From positions 646,944-710,943 of the forward strand of contig NMRA01000136.1 in the NCBI GenBank assembly GCA_002633005.1: 64,000 nt of DNA. The letters run 5' to 3'. The notes under the pieces are model-generated. The model saw only the letters and a list, made by a program, of their open reading frames with translations. It ran no database searches and was not told the origin of the DNA. Origin of the DNA: Phoronis australis (taxonomy: Eukaryota; Phoronida; Phoronidae). A program made the position numbers and the translations under genes. Of this stretch, positions 36,201-51,200 are shown in pieces; position 1 is the first letter of the stretch; every line of letters begins with the position of its first letter.

Positions 36201-39200
36201 CTGATGCAGCATCAGGAGCCTGCCCACTTCCCCTAGTCTTCTTGCACCACTGCTCATTCCTCTTCTTCCATATCCACTGTGACGCCCTCTCCGCTCGCTC
36301 GCTTAGAACAGTGATTGCCTTCTTCCTTTCCTGTCACCCCTAATGCATGAAATGTACTCCATACTGACTGCCTAACGAATCCTCTGCACCCAACTTCAAC
36401 TGGCCAGTACCATACTCTCCACCCCCTACTTCGGCATTCCTCTCACAACTGTTGATATTTCTCTTTCTTCCTTTCGTGTGCTTCAGCTATCCCCTCTTAC
36501 CATGGCACTGTCAGCTAAAGCAGTATTACCTGCTTCATTGCCAGTGACCACATCACGATGTCTGGTCTCAAACTTGTCACCGCTATCTCACTTGGAAAGG
36601 TCATCATTTGGTACAGATCGACATTCATTTTCCAGTCTTTCACCGTGTTCAGTACACCTCCTCCTCCTGTCTGTCCCCGAGTTGACGTACATGTCAGCAC
36701 AAAATTAACAAACTGTGGCTCCTGCAGCACTTTCCTCTCCTTCTTGTGTTCTCTCTCGAGGCTCTCCGCGACCACCCCCAGCACCTGGTCATGCCTCCAA
36801 GTATATCGCCCTTCTGATAACGCTGATGAGCATGATGACAGCACGTGTTCCAGGTTTGCTGGCTTCTTACACAATACACAAGTCGGGTGTTCCATTAATC
36901 CCCACACACTCAAATTGGTTGGGCTGGGCAAAACATCATACACTGACCTCAGCAAAAACCTCAATCTGCTCTCCTGCATTGTCCAGATCTCTTGCCACTT
37001 CAAACTCCTCTGTCCAACTCCCTGCCAATTCATCCAACTGCCTTACTGCCTCATGCCTGCTGCTCTTGCTCTTCTTGTTTCTTCTTCCATGCTTCTCACT
37101 TGCTGCTGTATCATCCTACGTCTCTCCTTAGGACGCGCTTCTCCCCGACATGCCTGTGAAAACAAACCAAGTCCTTGTCTGCCCACTGCCATTGTGCCTA
37201 CTATATCATCATGCCTGAGTCTTTCCTCTGCCTGCTTTACTGCTTGTGATGCTAGCCACTTTCTTCCTACATCGACCCTGACTCTGGCTCTTCCCACTTT
37301 CTCGTCGGCGCTGTCCCTCAGAGTTAACACTTGCCGCGCTTTTCCGACATTAAACTCCTCCAATAGCGATGTGATGGATAACTGCAGTTTGGACCCACTG
37401 CTGTATAATCCTACACTGCTGAAACTCCTTGGTACACCCAACCACCTTCGTAGAAAGGAACTCACTAGACGCTCCACTGCCTCTGCTGTTGTTGTTGGAA
37501 CATTGTACACCTATAATGGCCACAGTGCCCTAGATTGCACTCCATGCTGGTAAATCCATGCTTTAAACTTGCCTGGCACTCCACACTTACCCAATGCTGT
37601 CATCCAGTCTTCTGCTTGGTCTTTGATGGCAGCAACGCTGACCACATCTTTGAGAGTACTGTCGAACCATTTTCCCAGGCTCTTCACTGGTTTTTCCTCC
37701 ACTGTTGGTATTATGTCGTCGACTAGCCTGATTCTCTCATTTGCCACCTTGCCTTCCTTAAGCACTAAACGCCTTGACTTTTCTGGCTTAAACTTCATCC
37801 TTGCCCATGCAATTATCCTCTCTAGGTCTTCCAGTGTCCACTTCCCTTCTTTGTAAGGCTTGGTTGTCACAGTCATGTCATCCATAATGCTCTTGTCGAT
37901 GGTTGTCTGACCCCTGACTCCATGAGTGGTCCTCTGCTCTTCCGCTCCACTGATTTCACAAGTAGGTTCATCGCTGCTGTAAACAGTATCACAGACATCC
38001 TGTTATTATCCCCACCTCCAATCTTTGCCACGCTGTAACATAGTTACCCACGGAGAACCTCATCTTGATGTTGTCAAAATAGCCTTGTAACATTCCTTTA
38101 ACAGCTTCTTGTCCATGGTACCGATCTAATGTCAACATGACCAACCTGTGTGGTATTGAACCATAAGCATTCGCCAGATCAAGCCATAGCACAACCAGAT
38201 TCCCTTTCCTTTCCTTAGCCTCCTTGATGATCTGAGTAACCACACTTGTATGCTCGATACATCCCAAGACCCCTGGAACGCCTCCTTTCTGCACTGCTAT
38301 GTCGATTTACTTGTTTGCCATCTTGAACTGTGTCATTCTTCTGCCACTATAGCCAGAAAGATCTTTCCTTCAATATTCAACAAAGATATTGTCCTGATCT
38401 CGTGCTGTCTTGATGGACTGACAGTTAACCGTTTCCCTTTTACAGGTACTACCATCAGGAACTAAACTTTCACAACCTGTTGCGTGTCATTTCCAATGAG
38501 GTCGTTCATCGTGCCATGGCCATGGTGGGTGAAGATGTCCTTCGAGAGCCTTTGGAGGTAACTACTCTACCTTTTTGGTAATGTTCTGTTTTTGATGTCA
38601 TCGTGTGCTGTTGGACGTTAAGTTTGACGTTCTCCACAACAAACAATTCAAACTTGACAGAGATTTGAAAATTCACATATTATGTGTTCGAAAGTCCATG
38701 TCAACACTGTGCAGAGTTTGTATGTTAAGTCTTGGAATAAATGCACTGACATGGCACCAAAAATTCAATGTGTCAAATTTGCTTAAGAAATGACAGATTT
38801 ACTCATACTGCAAACTCATTGCATAGGCTTTGAAACTTGACGCAAGTAAGCCTAACTCGTCATGACAAAATTCAAACTCAAGGCAGTGACGAGTCAAAAC
38901 AGGTTGTGGAGAACACTGTATTCCTCACTGAAGGTATGAATATGTTATGAGTTTCACTATTGATAACTATAATAATGAAAATTGAAGCAAACTTTTGTGA
39001 TATAGCGTAATGACAAAGCTTGCAGTACATACCACACTCATTAGTCACACGGAAATTGACAAACTTGCATTGAACCAGCTTGCTTTCTGCATGCTCATTG
39101 TGTACTAGCAGTTGTTGATGTAGGTACAGACGGCCTTCAGTTCTTGTAAACAGGAGTAATGTTTTATTCCTCCGATTGCATTTTTTTAATGATTTTGATC

Positions 39201-42200
39201 CCCATATTTTGCTTGCGGTATCCACTTTTTCCAGTCATGTGGAGACCCATACGTGTGTGTTTCTGAGCCATATTTGAACTCTGATGAATAGCAATTATTA
39301 TTATTGGGATGACCAGAGAAATAGACAGAGATGCACTTTTATTTTATTATCTCATTCTGTTTGTGAACTTAATAATATCTTTCTCCTGCGTAGTCATACT
39401 CCAAACTGAAAGAGGCTCTCAAGGTGTGCGCTGCGTTCCGTGGAACTTACCTGGACTACAGGGACAAGGCGGACGAAATCAACACCCAGAATGTAGAGGA
39501 AAATAAAGAGAAAATGTAAAGTCTTTTTGTGCCATAAGCAATTTCATGCTTACTGTGTCATAATTAGAATGATTTGACAGCAGAGTTTCGGTTACTAAAC
39601 TACAATAAATCTGGTATAAATCAGCCCTTCACTTAACTCGGGCAAGATTTACGTAGTTACATTACGGTCACTCATCTTTGTGTAGATTCCGTTAACACAA
39701 TTTCAGTTCTTCTTGAATGAATAAAACCTTCCAATCCAATTAGATCTCACTAAATCAAGTTTTACAGTGTGCATATAATTTCTTTAGTCATTGAGCACCA
39801 TCTTGTAACTTCATCTGTTAGTCATACACAGAATTGTCCTTTTTCCATTCCACTAATGCCTACATTTGTTGCATTAAATTATGGTCCGTGACAATGTTAA
39901 TATTTTTCAATTCTTTCAATGCTCAGACATCCCTTCGTTCAGTAGTAGTAAGTAACTGGCTTGTTGATGACTATTATGGTATAGACTACTGCATATTTTG
40001 TAGTGGTCTAATTCCAAAATTATACTGAGCACTGTTTCGGCAGGTAAAGAGTGACCTGCTGCAAACTAATTTAAAACAAGAATGAAGTAGTTTGTTATGA
40101 AGCAAAATAGCATCTTAAAGCCCTGTTCTGACAACAGTGTAACCATAGAAACAAAACAAGAATTGTTAACTCGCATTACATTACGGCTCCATTTTTTGTA
40201 AACTTTGCAAAATGAAAATAAAAATTGAACACTCACCACCGTATGATACGAGATGTCCCACGGTAATGGTCATATTTGTTGAACGGTGTTGGTACTTTGC
40301 CTTATTCTAAACTTTCAAATCATAATGGTGACGTAGAAATTCAAATCCAAAATTACCATCCAATTTCTTTTTTCCTTTAGGATCAAACGGCCTCAGGGTC
40401 AGATGTGGACTACAAAAATGTATGGCCCCCATGCGTACATGCCCAAGTATGGTCTACGTAAAGACAGCATGGATGAAGCCACAGATCTTCTTGCTGACAA
40501 TGAACTGTACAATGACAGCCCATGGCCACCTAGGAATGCTCCCTGCTTCGACCTGTTGAACTCATTTATGGAGAGGTGGGAACTACTCTTTGCATTGATT
40601 TAACTGCACATCATTTTGTTTGTGGTTGAATTAGATGTTTCAATGTGTGTTGAGAAAAAATATTTTGAAATAAACCATAATCATAAATCAAAATGTAAAA
40701 CAATAATTTAAAATTCCTTATTTTGGCTACAAGGGTAATTTGATAACGGAATACTATTTTCAAATTATCTCAAGAATAAAATTACCTTGAGTTACTCTCG
40801 GTAATTATTTTGATCCGTGTCCATAAAGACACATCTTTGCTGTCTTTTAACAAGCTTTAATTTGTCAACATAGGAATATTTGGACATGTTTTTACCTTTC
40901 TCTGCACAACGGTCTTCACTTTATGACGACTTGAAAGCTTCTGTAGTCAATTTAGACTACTTGTAGATTTTTTGGCCAAAACCTGCTTCTCTAAAATATT
41001 ACACTGAGTTTGCACTTGTCTGTTTGAGCCTAGGCTTCTTTGTCTTCCTAATTTACTGCTTTTTTGAATAGAATCAAAACAAATGTCATCATGAGATTGA
41101 AATATTTTTGCTAGAAATGTCTTGTAAACAATGCATGGTTTGCTTAGATTTAAGGAATGGATTTTTTTTTCTTTGGTGAAAAAATGAGTTTTCTGTATTT
41201 TTGAGGGAAAGAACTGATTTAGGAGAATTATTTTACCAGTAACACCATGCATTTGCAGGTGCAATGATGTCCTTGAACTTGTTCAGACCACCCGTCACTT
41301 CCGCTTATTGGCTGGGGCAGCTGAAGTGGGCGGGGCTGGCAGTGCAGGGCTTGACGCCCTCGTCAAAGAGGTGCATTACACCTACACCCTGGCCATGAAA
41401 GATTTCTTCGCGGTGGTTGATAATGTCTTGAGCATAGATGGATCTCAAGCATTCGAGAAGGCATTCTTCATTTTCCGTACAGTTGTCAAGGTAATGCAAG
41501 TTGTATAGACTCCGTTGTTTTCACATTATGTCTGTTTGTGTGTACTGAAGTGACTCATCGTGATTTGGTTACTGACATGGGTGTGAATGGTCAATTAACA
41601 ATATGGATATTATCAGTGTCAACGTGGTCTCATCTCATGACCTAGTAAGTCAAAAGTATTTCGACACTGACTGATGTTGCTGACCTTGGGATGAGTCTGC
41701 TCAGTTATATGGTCATTATGTTGTATGCATAGAAACAGAGTCAACGATGGCCATTCACATTTTCAAGAGTAATCTCGCTGTATATTTTTATCACTTTGTA
41801 CTTAACAGTTGATCAGGTTATTGAAAACTAATGTAAATTAATGTAAAATCTTCGACGGCTTCTTTATCTAGGATCTCGAGAAGAAGCTGGCAGAGATACT
41901 AAGGACTGCCTTCCAGCAGTGTCCGACTATTGGAGCACAGCTGCGCCTCCTAGAGGTGTTTGAGGGAATCAGTGGCAGAGAGCTGGTCCAGGTAAGCCTT
42001 CATAATAAGGTTTTCTCAACATTGTATGTAGTTTATTGAGTTTTAAGATTATGTAGCACCTTATTGATAAGTCTGTGTATTTGGCTAAATGTCTACAGCA
42101 TTTCAACTAATTAATTTTCTAAAAATATAAAGCCTGAGTGTGGAACTTGACTTTTATCAATCTGCCATTAATTGGGTAACAGTTGAATCATGATTATTGC

Positions 42201-45200
42201 TATCTGAATAGAAACATTGGTTCATTTGAGCTCCAACTGTTTTGATTTCTGGTCTCTCCCCTCATAATGCATTTTGATGTATACCTGTACAGTCTGTTCT
42301 CCATCTGTGTCACCTGAATGGAATATTTTGAACTTTTGTGTTGAGAATGGTTTAGAAACAATGCGCTGATTTTAAAGTTCATACTCATATTTTGGCCAAA
42401 AACAAATGTGTTCACTTTCTTTTTTTTTTGTAATTCAGATTTGTTTCAAGAAAATCATGGAGTTCTATTTTTTGATAGCTCGTCGTTCAAAAATGGAATG
42501 TTTTAAAACAATTCCTAACAGGTTATTGGAACACAATGCATACAGCATAGTGTGCAAAATTTTCATATGATTCTGATCAGCCATTTCCAAGATAAAATGT
42601 TCCAGAATCACACAAATTTGAATGCTTTTCTAGGGTCCTACATAACCATAAATGTATTCACAATTATTTACTGTTCTGTAATGATTGACAAAATGACATG
42701 TACAGTAGAAAAATGTAAACAAGAAATACCATGAGAAAGACTGATACTTGTTTTTTTAAAGGCAAATCTCAAAGACAAAGACCGTATGCTGGTGGAGTCA
42801 TTTACAGAGGAGCTTACAAGGGTGCGCCACATGTTCCAAATGAACGTGAGGAAACCACCTGTACACAAGAACATGCCGTCAGTTGTCAGCAAACTGTCCT
42901 GGGTTAGGGCTCTCAAGGCCCGGGTCCAGGTTAGTCAGATGGATTCTTAATCCAGATTGCTTGAATGATTCATGTGGGACAAGACATCAGGAGTATTCTT
43001 GGACAAGTGTTGTTAAGATAGCACCTACCAACTATGAAATGTTAGTCTTGGATGATTTAATGTCGAATTAGTAATTTTGGTTTTATTGAATTTTGCCCAA
43101 GTGTTGTATTTTTCATGGTTAAAAATATTGTTTTCCAGTTGTAAAATAGAATGTTCATGACCACCTCGAATACTGTAGCAGCTGTAATTAGAAATTGTCA
43201 CTTGGTCATGGTGGAATATACAAAAAGCATGATGCATGGTTCAAATGCACCATGTGACAGATCATGTGACAGATCATGTATTGATAGCTGAACTTCCTTT
43301 GAGGGAATGTTGGCTGTTACTCATTAGAATATGTTGTATTATCAGGGTCCAATGGAAAAGATACGACAGATCAGTCCCCACTCACTAGAGGGCGACCTGG
43401 GCTGGCATATGAGGGATGTGTATAGTGAAGTAGAACACGACCTCAATAAGTAAGTGTATCGTTGTCTCTGGGCAGTTATCAGTGCAACGGTCCATTTTTC
43501 ATGAAAGAAATGAGTTTTTTGTAAATTTGAAGAATTATAATGCTGCTGAATGTCCCTTGTGGTATGGTTATGCAATCTGAGCTTATATTGAGCAAGTTAC
43601 TGATGATGAAGGAACAAATCAGCTACAGAATTGGAACTTTAAGTGAAATATTTTGCATCACTCTATCATTGATTCAACTTTTCAACCAAACATGTGCCAT
43701 AGCACGGGCTGCGCATCACTGAAAAAAGAGGGAGGCTAAAGCCACCAGCATGCCTGGGGTGCACCGCCTATAGACCATGGGCGGCACAGCACTGAAAAAA
43801 GTGGGGGACTATAGCCCCCCAGCCCCCTATGGTGCGCCGCCCATGCATAGGGGCTTCATATTCATAACCTTCATACTAAGTTGTAGCTGTGGACAATATG
43901 TTTTGTTGTTTGGCCTATGTTAAAATGCGAAAACTGGCTACCAGGCAAATGAGCTGTTGTTGAAAATTAAAATGAACTTGAAATAATTATTTTAATACAT
44001 TAAAATTTTTTCAGGTACGAAAACTTGATTGTGGATGAGTGGAAGAAGAATGTCACTGCTGAGTTGACTGCGCGACTGAAGCAACCCTTACTGGTATGTG
44101 ACAGTCATAGTTGTCCAACCCTTACTGGTATGTGACAGTCATAGTTGTCCAACCCTTACTGGTATGTGGCAGTCATGGCCGTGCAACCCTTATTGGTATG
44201 TGGCAGTCATGGCTGTGCAACCCTTACTGGTATGTGACAGTTATGGCTGTGCAACCCTTACTGGTATGTCACAGTCATGGCCGTGCAACCCTTACTGGTA
44301 TGTGACAGTCATGGCTGCATGTGCAACCCTTACTGTTATGTGACAGTCATGGCTGTGCTTATAATGTCTCAACATAACATGGATGGTAGTGTCTGGAATG
44401 CTTTTAAATTGTGAAAGAAGAAAAACTACAGTCCGGGTGGTTTATATGGTTGTGTATTTTTGCAGTAAGTTTAAATCAACTTGATCTCTAGTTGAGCAGT
44501 TTTAGAGTTGAGCAGATTTCAAAAACGGTAATTGGTTAAAAGGTTTGCGGTGTTTCATTAATTTTGTACTGGTTCCCAAAATTAACGTTTTCTTTTTTTT
44601 CTGAGATGCGTTGAAAATAAATTATACCATTGAAAAACATACCTGTCCCCATGTTATAGTCATACTAAAGTGAAGTACCTCAGTTTGGGAAGAAACCATT
44701 ATGTGAAAATAGCAATTTTTTATTTTTCAGAGACTTAATCCAAATGCACAAAATCATATCAAATCTTGCTTTGTGACATCTGAACTGCTAAAAGCAAACA
44801 ATTATTGAAGACTTATCTTTGCTGAGAAATCTCTTAGAAAAATGAATTCTTGTCTGCCATATTGTGTCCTAAAGTGAAATTTCCATAGTATTTTTCAGTT
44901 GTTCATCAAATCAGGTTATAAAAATCCATTTTCACAGACTTCCATTTTCTTTCTTTTTAAAAAAATTGAAGAATATAAATCGGTAAATAAAACAACAAGA
45001 ATGGATCAACTGAAATTTGAAATTTTCGGATGTAATAACTTCCTTTGACTTCATTTCATGAAACAATAGTATCCTTGGGAGGATCTGGATCGCCTTATTT
45101 AGTTTCAGATATATTTTCTACGTTAAAAAAATTGAAAACATATGTTTGGGGACACATTCTGAGTCAAGTTGATTTTTCGACACTGGAAACTAAAATAAAA

Positions 45201-48200
45201 ATGAAATGAGGTTTAAAATGCCCCTTTATAAAACACATGAAATCACTAGATTCTGAGCCTGTATGCAGTTCTTATCAGGTGAGTAAAGGGACAGTGGTAA
45301 GTACTATTGACTGTATACTGCTGGAGAATATAATGATTTTTATACCCTATTTTAGTTTCACATATTGACTCTAACTGGAATGTTTGATTTTATCTGGGAA
45401 GTTATCTTTTTCTTTACTGTACAGGTTGCTGAGGAGTACGATGAGGAGCTGATAGCCCGACCCCAAGTAGTGCACGTCAACTTGGACATGAAACTTCTGC
45501 TACTTCTCCGCGAGATTCACTACCTTTCTCAAGAGCCGTATAGCATCGACTTGCCGAGGAGTGCTAGGGAACTTGTGCGAAACACCAACTCCCATGATCT
45601 TCGAGTCACAGCTACACGGTTGGAGACCATCGTGTCTAAGTACAACACGATTATGAAGACTGTTACGGAATTTGAGCAGCCTTTGTTTGACAGGAAATTA
45701 GCAAAAATAGACGATGTAAGTGTTGTTACGGAATGCATTATTTTGAGGTGTGATGCTGTTTTTCCCTGTGTAGTCAATATATGCATTTAGCTGTCTGACG
45801 GTTGTTTAGGACACTCTGGTATAAAACTCTTTCATTATTTTCTATTTCAAGTCTTTTTCTTTCAGTGTATAGAGTAACAAATTACGCTCTCGCGCTGTGG
45901 AGTGAGTATCCCAATTTCGCTTATCAGAAACTTGGGATACAACTGTGTCATTGTCAGTTTGACAGTAATAGCAAGGGAAAAAGTTGGCAAGCCAATCTTT
46001 GCATAGTCTAGCTCTCTCATCGTCTGCGTTCATGTGATAAGGTCACATAATCCAGCAATTAGTTATAAACAGCACGCCTGACGCTAAACAATATTTAAAA
46101 AAACTATTTCCAAACAACATCCAACAATTGTCTGAGTGTGAAGATGTATTTTTTAAAATACAATCACCAGAAAACTTCAAAACGGAGGAAAACGTTTGAC
46201 TTTCAGAGAAGTTAGACTTAACTATTAACTATTGATTTCTTTGTGTGACTAATCTTTGACCCGCTTACTACCACAGCATTTTGTACCAACACTATAGGCA
46301 TGTTTGTCAAGTTTAATGGAATGTATTTCTAGATCATATCGTGATGTTGGAAATTTCTTGGTTATAACAGTCCAGGGGAATGATATGTAACAAGTTTGGA
46401 ATTAATTGCAGCTTATTGGACTCGACTAGCAGTAGTTATTTCTGTACTTTACTCCCAGGCTCATAATTAGGACATCAGTTATATTGCGATAATTGATCAA
46501 AAATTATCAAAATCAGATCACAATGTAATTGTGTCATGGTAGACTGTCCTGAGTAGCTACTAGAGACGGTCAAAATTTCTGAGCAAACTGAAAATCTGCT
46601 CAGTAGATGACGTGCAATTTCAAGTCCACACACAATAAGATAATGGTGTTTAGACAAGAGTTGCATAATGTTTTCACTTTTTTGCTCATTTGATGGACTA
46701 GCCTATTCAAATCATTGATGAGTGCGTGTCCAGTTTTTTTCCCTGAAGTCCCTTGGATTGGATCACGACCATTTTGTGTTGTGCGGATGGGGGCTTTAAG
46801 AGTGTTTGTCACTAATGATCTTATTCCACTTCAGCTGTTTGACCAAGGTCTGAATACCTACACGTGGAAGACAAGCGAGTCAGTGGACTTCATTGAGATG
46901 GCCACCAGTCTTGTATGTCTGGACGTCCACCAGAACCTGGACATTGTCCAGACCAACTGTTCGGACATAGCTCAGATAACCATTTCCTGGTCCAAAAACA
47001 CGTTGGACGTGTTCTCAGCCAGAGAGACGACTAACAGTTACTCCATGGAGGAGCTGGTGAAAATGCAGAAGTATGTAGTCGCAGAATGGAAATTTGAGAT
47101 GTGGTTGATTTGATTGTGGAGCAGGCCTTTCAGTTTGAACACTACAAATCAAAATTGTTACCACTGCAAGTCTTAGTCAGCATGTTAGTGAAATCCAGTG
47201 TGGCCCCTTAATTGCGATGACTAGAGACTTAGCAATTTGTGAAAGCTGCGTGCATGTTAGCTTAACCTGAAATGTACGCTGAGCATCGTATGTAGTGACA
47301 TTAGCAGAGGTGCTATTTATTCCTTTGATGTAAGCAAATTATGGTGTAGATCTGTCATACAGTAACGTCCGTGTGGTGATAGGTGTGCAAGGTCATTTGA
47401 TCTAACTTGTTTTGCAGAGAACTGAATGAGGACTTTGTCAACCAAGTTGTACCATCAGGGTACAAAATTCACAACTTGCTGAAGTCTTCGTTTGAGGTAA
47501 ACCCCTATTGCTAAATAATACTGAACAGTGCTACCAAGTCTGCTGAGGCTAGGTTCAGCCTGTTGAGTGATATACGAAGGGTCGTTAAAATGTTGTAGTG
47601 AAGCGTGAATTGAACTATTTTCATTTGGTCTTATGTGCAAACTACAGTAACAATTCTACTATATACTCAGAAGATTGAATTTCATTGATTCTGGAATTTG
47701 GGATGAGAGCAGTTATGGCTTTCACCAGATTTCAAATTTTGGACAATGTGTTTTAATCTACTAAGTGTGCAATTTTGCCATCTTTCTGGTGATTCTTGAA
47801 TTTTGGACGGCTAATATTCTCTATTTTTAGAGTGTGGGACAAGTTCCAACTTTGAGCAAAATAATTAATTGTTCAATGTTCCAAATTGGGGTATTTTTAC
47901 ATATTATAACTTACAGGTTTTGAAGAGTTTTATTGTCAGTGCTTTTTGCTCTTGGTAATTTAGACAGATTATAATAATAATTAATATTATGATTTTATGT
48001 TCTCACTGCTTTAATGTTGTTGTGTTTTTGTAAAATGCTCAAAGTTGATGTCAAGTAGTGATTCTGCCTTCCTTTACTTATATTATCTTTGTATACTCTA
48101 GGCGGTCCAGATCAGTCAAGCGTCCCCTGCCTGGGCTAACTATGTGGATTACATTGATGCCATTGTCCTGGATGGTCTGAAGAACTCCACACTGACCAGT

Positions 48201-51200
48201 CTCAGATGTATGCTCAACCAGATCATTCAGAGTAACATGAAACAGGTGAGACCAACATAACCCTATGCCTATCTTTTTGTTGTTCTTGTGTATAGGCTTG
48301 CCTGCTGGGGGTATAAGCCCATCCCTATTTTCCTAGTCCACACCACAGTCCCTTGAATCTATCTGTTCCTCCTATCCATCACTGGCACCAACAATGTGTA
48401 ATACTGACATGAAAATATGTTTTTTGTATGGTCATGAGTCATTGTGTGCCTTTGGTCTACAACAAATAAGGCTGATGTCTCTACCTTGCACTTTATCTCT
48501 GCATTTACTAGAACAAAGCTGTCTACAAAAAGAGATTACGCCAGTTTGCATTAATTGCAAGCATGCATCAAGCGAATCGTGATTCACATTCTTGTCATCT
48601 GGTAGCGAATTTAAGTTTGAGATTTGAACAGGAAGGATTCTCTTGTTTCAGCCTTACTATATACAACATACTTTTTAAAAATCAAATGACAGCATTGCCT
48701 CATGATTAGCTAGTGAACAAGCATGTCAACACTGTTGTTTACTCACTCAGCTTTGTGTCCAAGAAGGGGTGCTGCCAAACTACTTTGATGTCAAGTAAGG
48801 AAGAGATGATTTTCAGGCTCTGCTTCACCTAGTGTCGAGTTACTATTTCTTTGGGCCCCTAAAGTATGAAAAGTTTGGGGGGGCATTGTAATTGGAGCTG
48901 CCTCCTGTGGTTATCACAAATTTTCTCTCCTCACAACCTATGACGCCACATTTTTCGCACTCTTTGAGCCTCGGTCATCACAATTTCCAAGGCTAGTCCC
49001 CCTCTTGGGACCCACTGCTGTTGGCCCAGATTTGTTTGCTGTTTTCCTGCTATGGCGCACTATGACGTGAGAAATCATTTGACATGCCTGCATTTGTAAT
49101 TGTTTTAATGACTGGTGTTTTTGTTAATACTCCAATGCATCCAAATGGCTTTAATGGACAATGCATCACTGGCTTCATTCCTAACATTACTCACAAAATC
49201 ATGTGTGATGTTTACAGGGAGACACAGTGCCCATCCTGACCATACGCTTGGAGTTGATTGAGAACTTTGTTGCATTCCGACCTCCACTTGATGAGAGTAC
49301 TTCTGTATTGAGTGTGCAGGAGATGGTGAAGCAATGGCTGGACAGCTTCCTAGCCAGAGGGACCCTCATCAGTATGTTGGGACCAAAGGTAAATAATTTG
49401 GAGAGGATTCACCAAGCAATGGTGACTTATGTGGGACTTGTCACTTCTAATGTAGCATTTGCTTGCTATGTGTTATTGATTTTGTGGTCAAGAGTCTAGC
49501 TGTTTCATGGAAAGAGATTTAAGGGTCAAGTCAGAAATTCTGTGTGATACTCTTCGCAACCATTTACGAAAAATAGACAAAAGTTTAATCTCCCTTTAAC
49601 AAAGTACAGCCTTTGCGAATATATCCATAACTGATAATTTATCAAGTGATAATTTTTAGAAATTGTTGCTAAACTATAATGTGGGAGCAATTACTTTGCA
49701 AAGGTTATGTTCAGTAATTATTATAGGAAGTAGGAGCTTAAGATTTATGTCTGAAGTCACATTTTGTGAAACGGGTTACTGTCTGATTTTAATTCAAAAT
49801 TCCCATCATCTTTGACCTGTTTCTCTATAGTGTTCTTCATGAAGGTTTCCTCTGATTTTCTCTGTAATGGTGTTGCACGAGCCACTCTGTTGTGATACAA
49901 GGCACGTCACTACCAAACTTTGTTTGACACTCAGTCAAAAACCGATTTCACCTGCTGTCATTGGTTAATTTCTGAGTTGAGCCTCGAACAATGTTTGTTG
50001 GTCCCGGAGACTGATGAGTGTAATGTTAATCTCACGTTTCAGTGTGGTTTGCCTAAAGATTGCTTGTCCAGACCAGCGTCACCTGAGGCCATGCGTGCCT
50101 TGATCATGGTACTATACGTATTTAAAGGCCTGTTTAAGTCACACACAGCAATGATTTTATCAAGCTATTAAAAACTTTTTAGAATATATGATGACGATGG
50201 TGCCAAATGTGGCCTCAGAGGTGGTCATTATAATCTCTTCTTGGTCCATAATTGTTTATAACTGGGGAAAATTAGGAATGCTAACTTATTTAAAAACTGA
50301 AGATGGGGCTGTGTGTGACTTTCTTAATAATATATGGTTGTTGGTTGGCTCANCTGTCATTGGTTAATTTCTGAGTTGAGCCTCAAACAATGTTTGTTGG
50401 TCCCGGAGACTGATGAGTGTAATGTTAATCTCACGTTTCAGTGTGGTTTGCCTAAAGATTGCTTGTCCAGACCAGCGTCACCTGAGGCCATGCGTGCCTT
50501 GCTCATGGTACTATACGTATTTAAAGGCCTGTTTAAGTCACACACAGCAATGATTTTATCAAGCTATTAAAAACTTTTTAGAATATATGATGACGATGGT
50601 GCCAAATGTGGCCTCAGAGGTGGTCATTATAATCTCTTCTTGGTCCATAATTGTTTATAACTGGGGAAAATTAGGAATGCTAACTTATTTAAAAACTGAA
50701 GATGGGGCTGTGTGTGACTTTCTTAATAATATATGGTTGTTGGTTGGCTCAACATGGACAATACTGTGCACTGTTATCAAACTGTTTTGTTGTCAAACAT
50801 TTTGTTCTCATTACAGTTTATTGTAGCTGAATACTTTGGTTTTTTCTTCATTTATCTCGTTATATTGTTCAAATGCCAGCGGCTACAGTTAAAATCAGTA
50901 AAGTGGGCAATCTTTTCGGTGTGAGATTGCTTTTGTGGGTACACAGCACTCAATTTGGCGACCTGCAGTTCGCCAATGGGACCTCAGATTATGTTTGGCG
51001 ACTTGGGAAAAATCTTAAGTCTCCACAAAGTCGCCACTACAAGTGTCAAAGTCAGAAATAATCCCCCCTAAGTTCATTAATTTTTATGCGCCCACATATT
51101 TATATGTGGACGCATTATGCAGTCATCTCCGTCCGTCCGGCCGGCCGTCCGTCCGTCCGTACGGGCGGCGTCCGTCCGGCGTCCCGCGTCCGCTGCTCTA

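Noticed and set aside
36558-37553. 331-codon plus-strand ORF
   Set aside because: It is the shadow of the antisense reverse transcriptase, whose motifs are clear on the other strand.
44098-44343. 81-codon ORF across the minisatellite
   Set aside because: Repeat-born; the true exon ends at the first donor (44093).
49920-50570. Pair of similar ORFs (CHWLISELSLEQCLLVPETD) as duplicated dynein exons
   Set aside because: They do not continue the dynein frame or resemble it. Exon 49218-49388 joins in phase directly to 53322. The pair is a duplicated intron segment.
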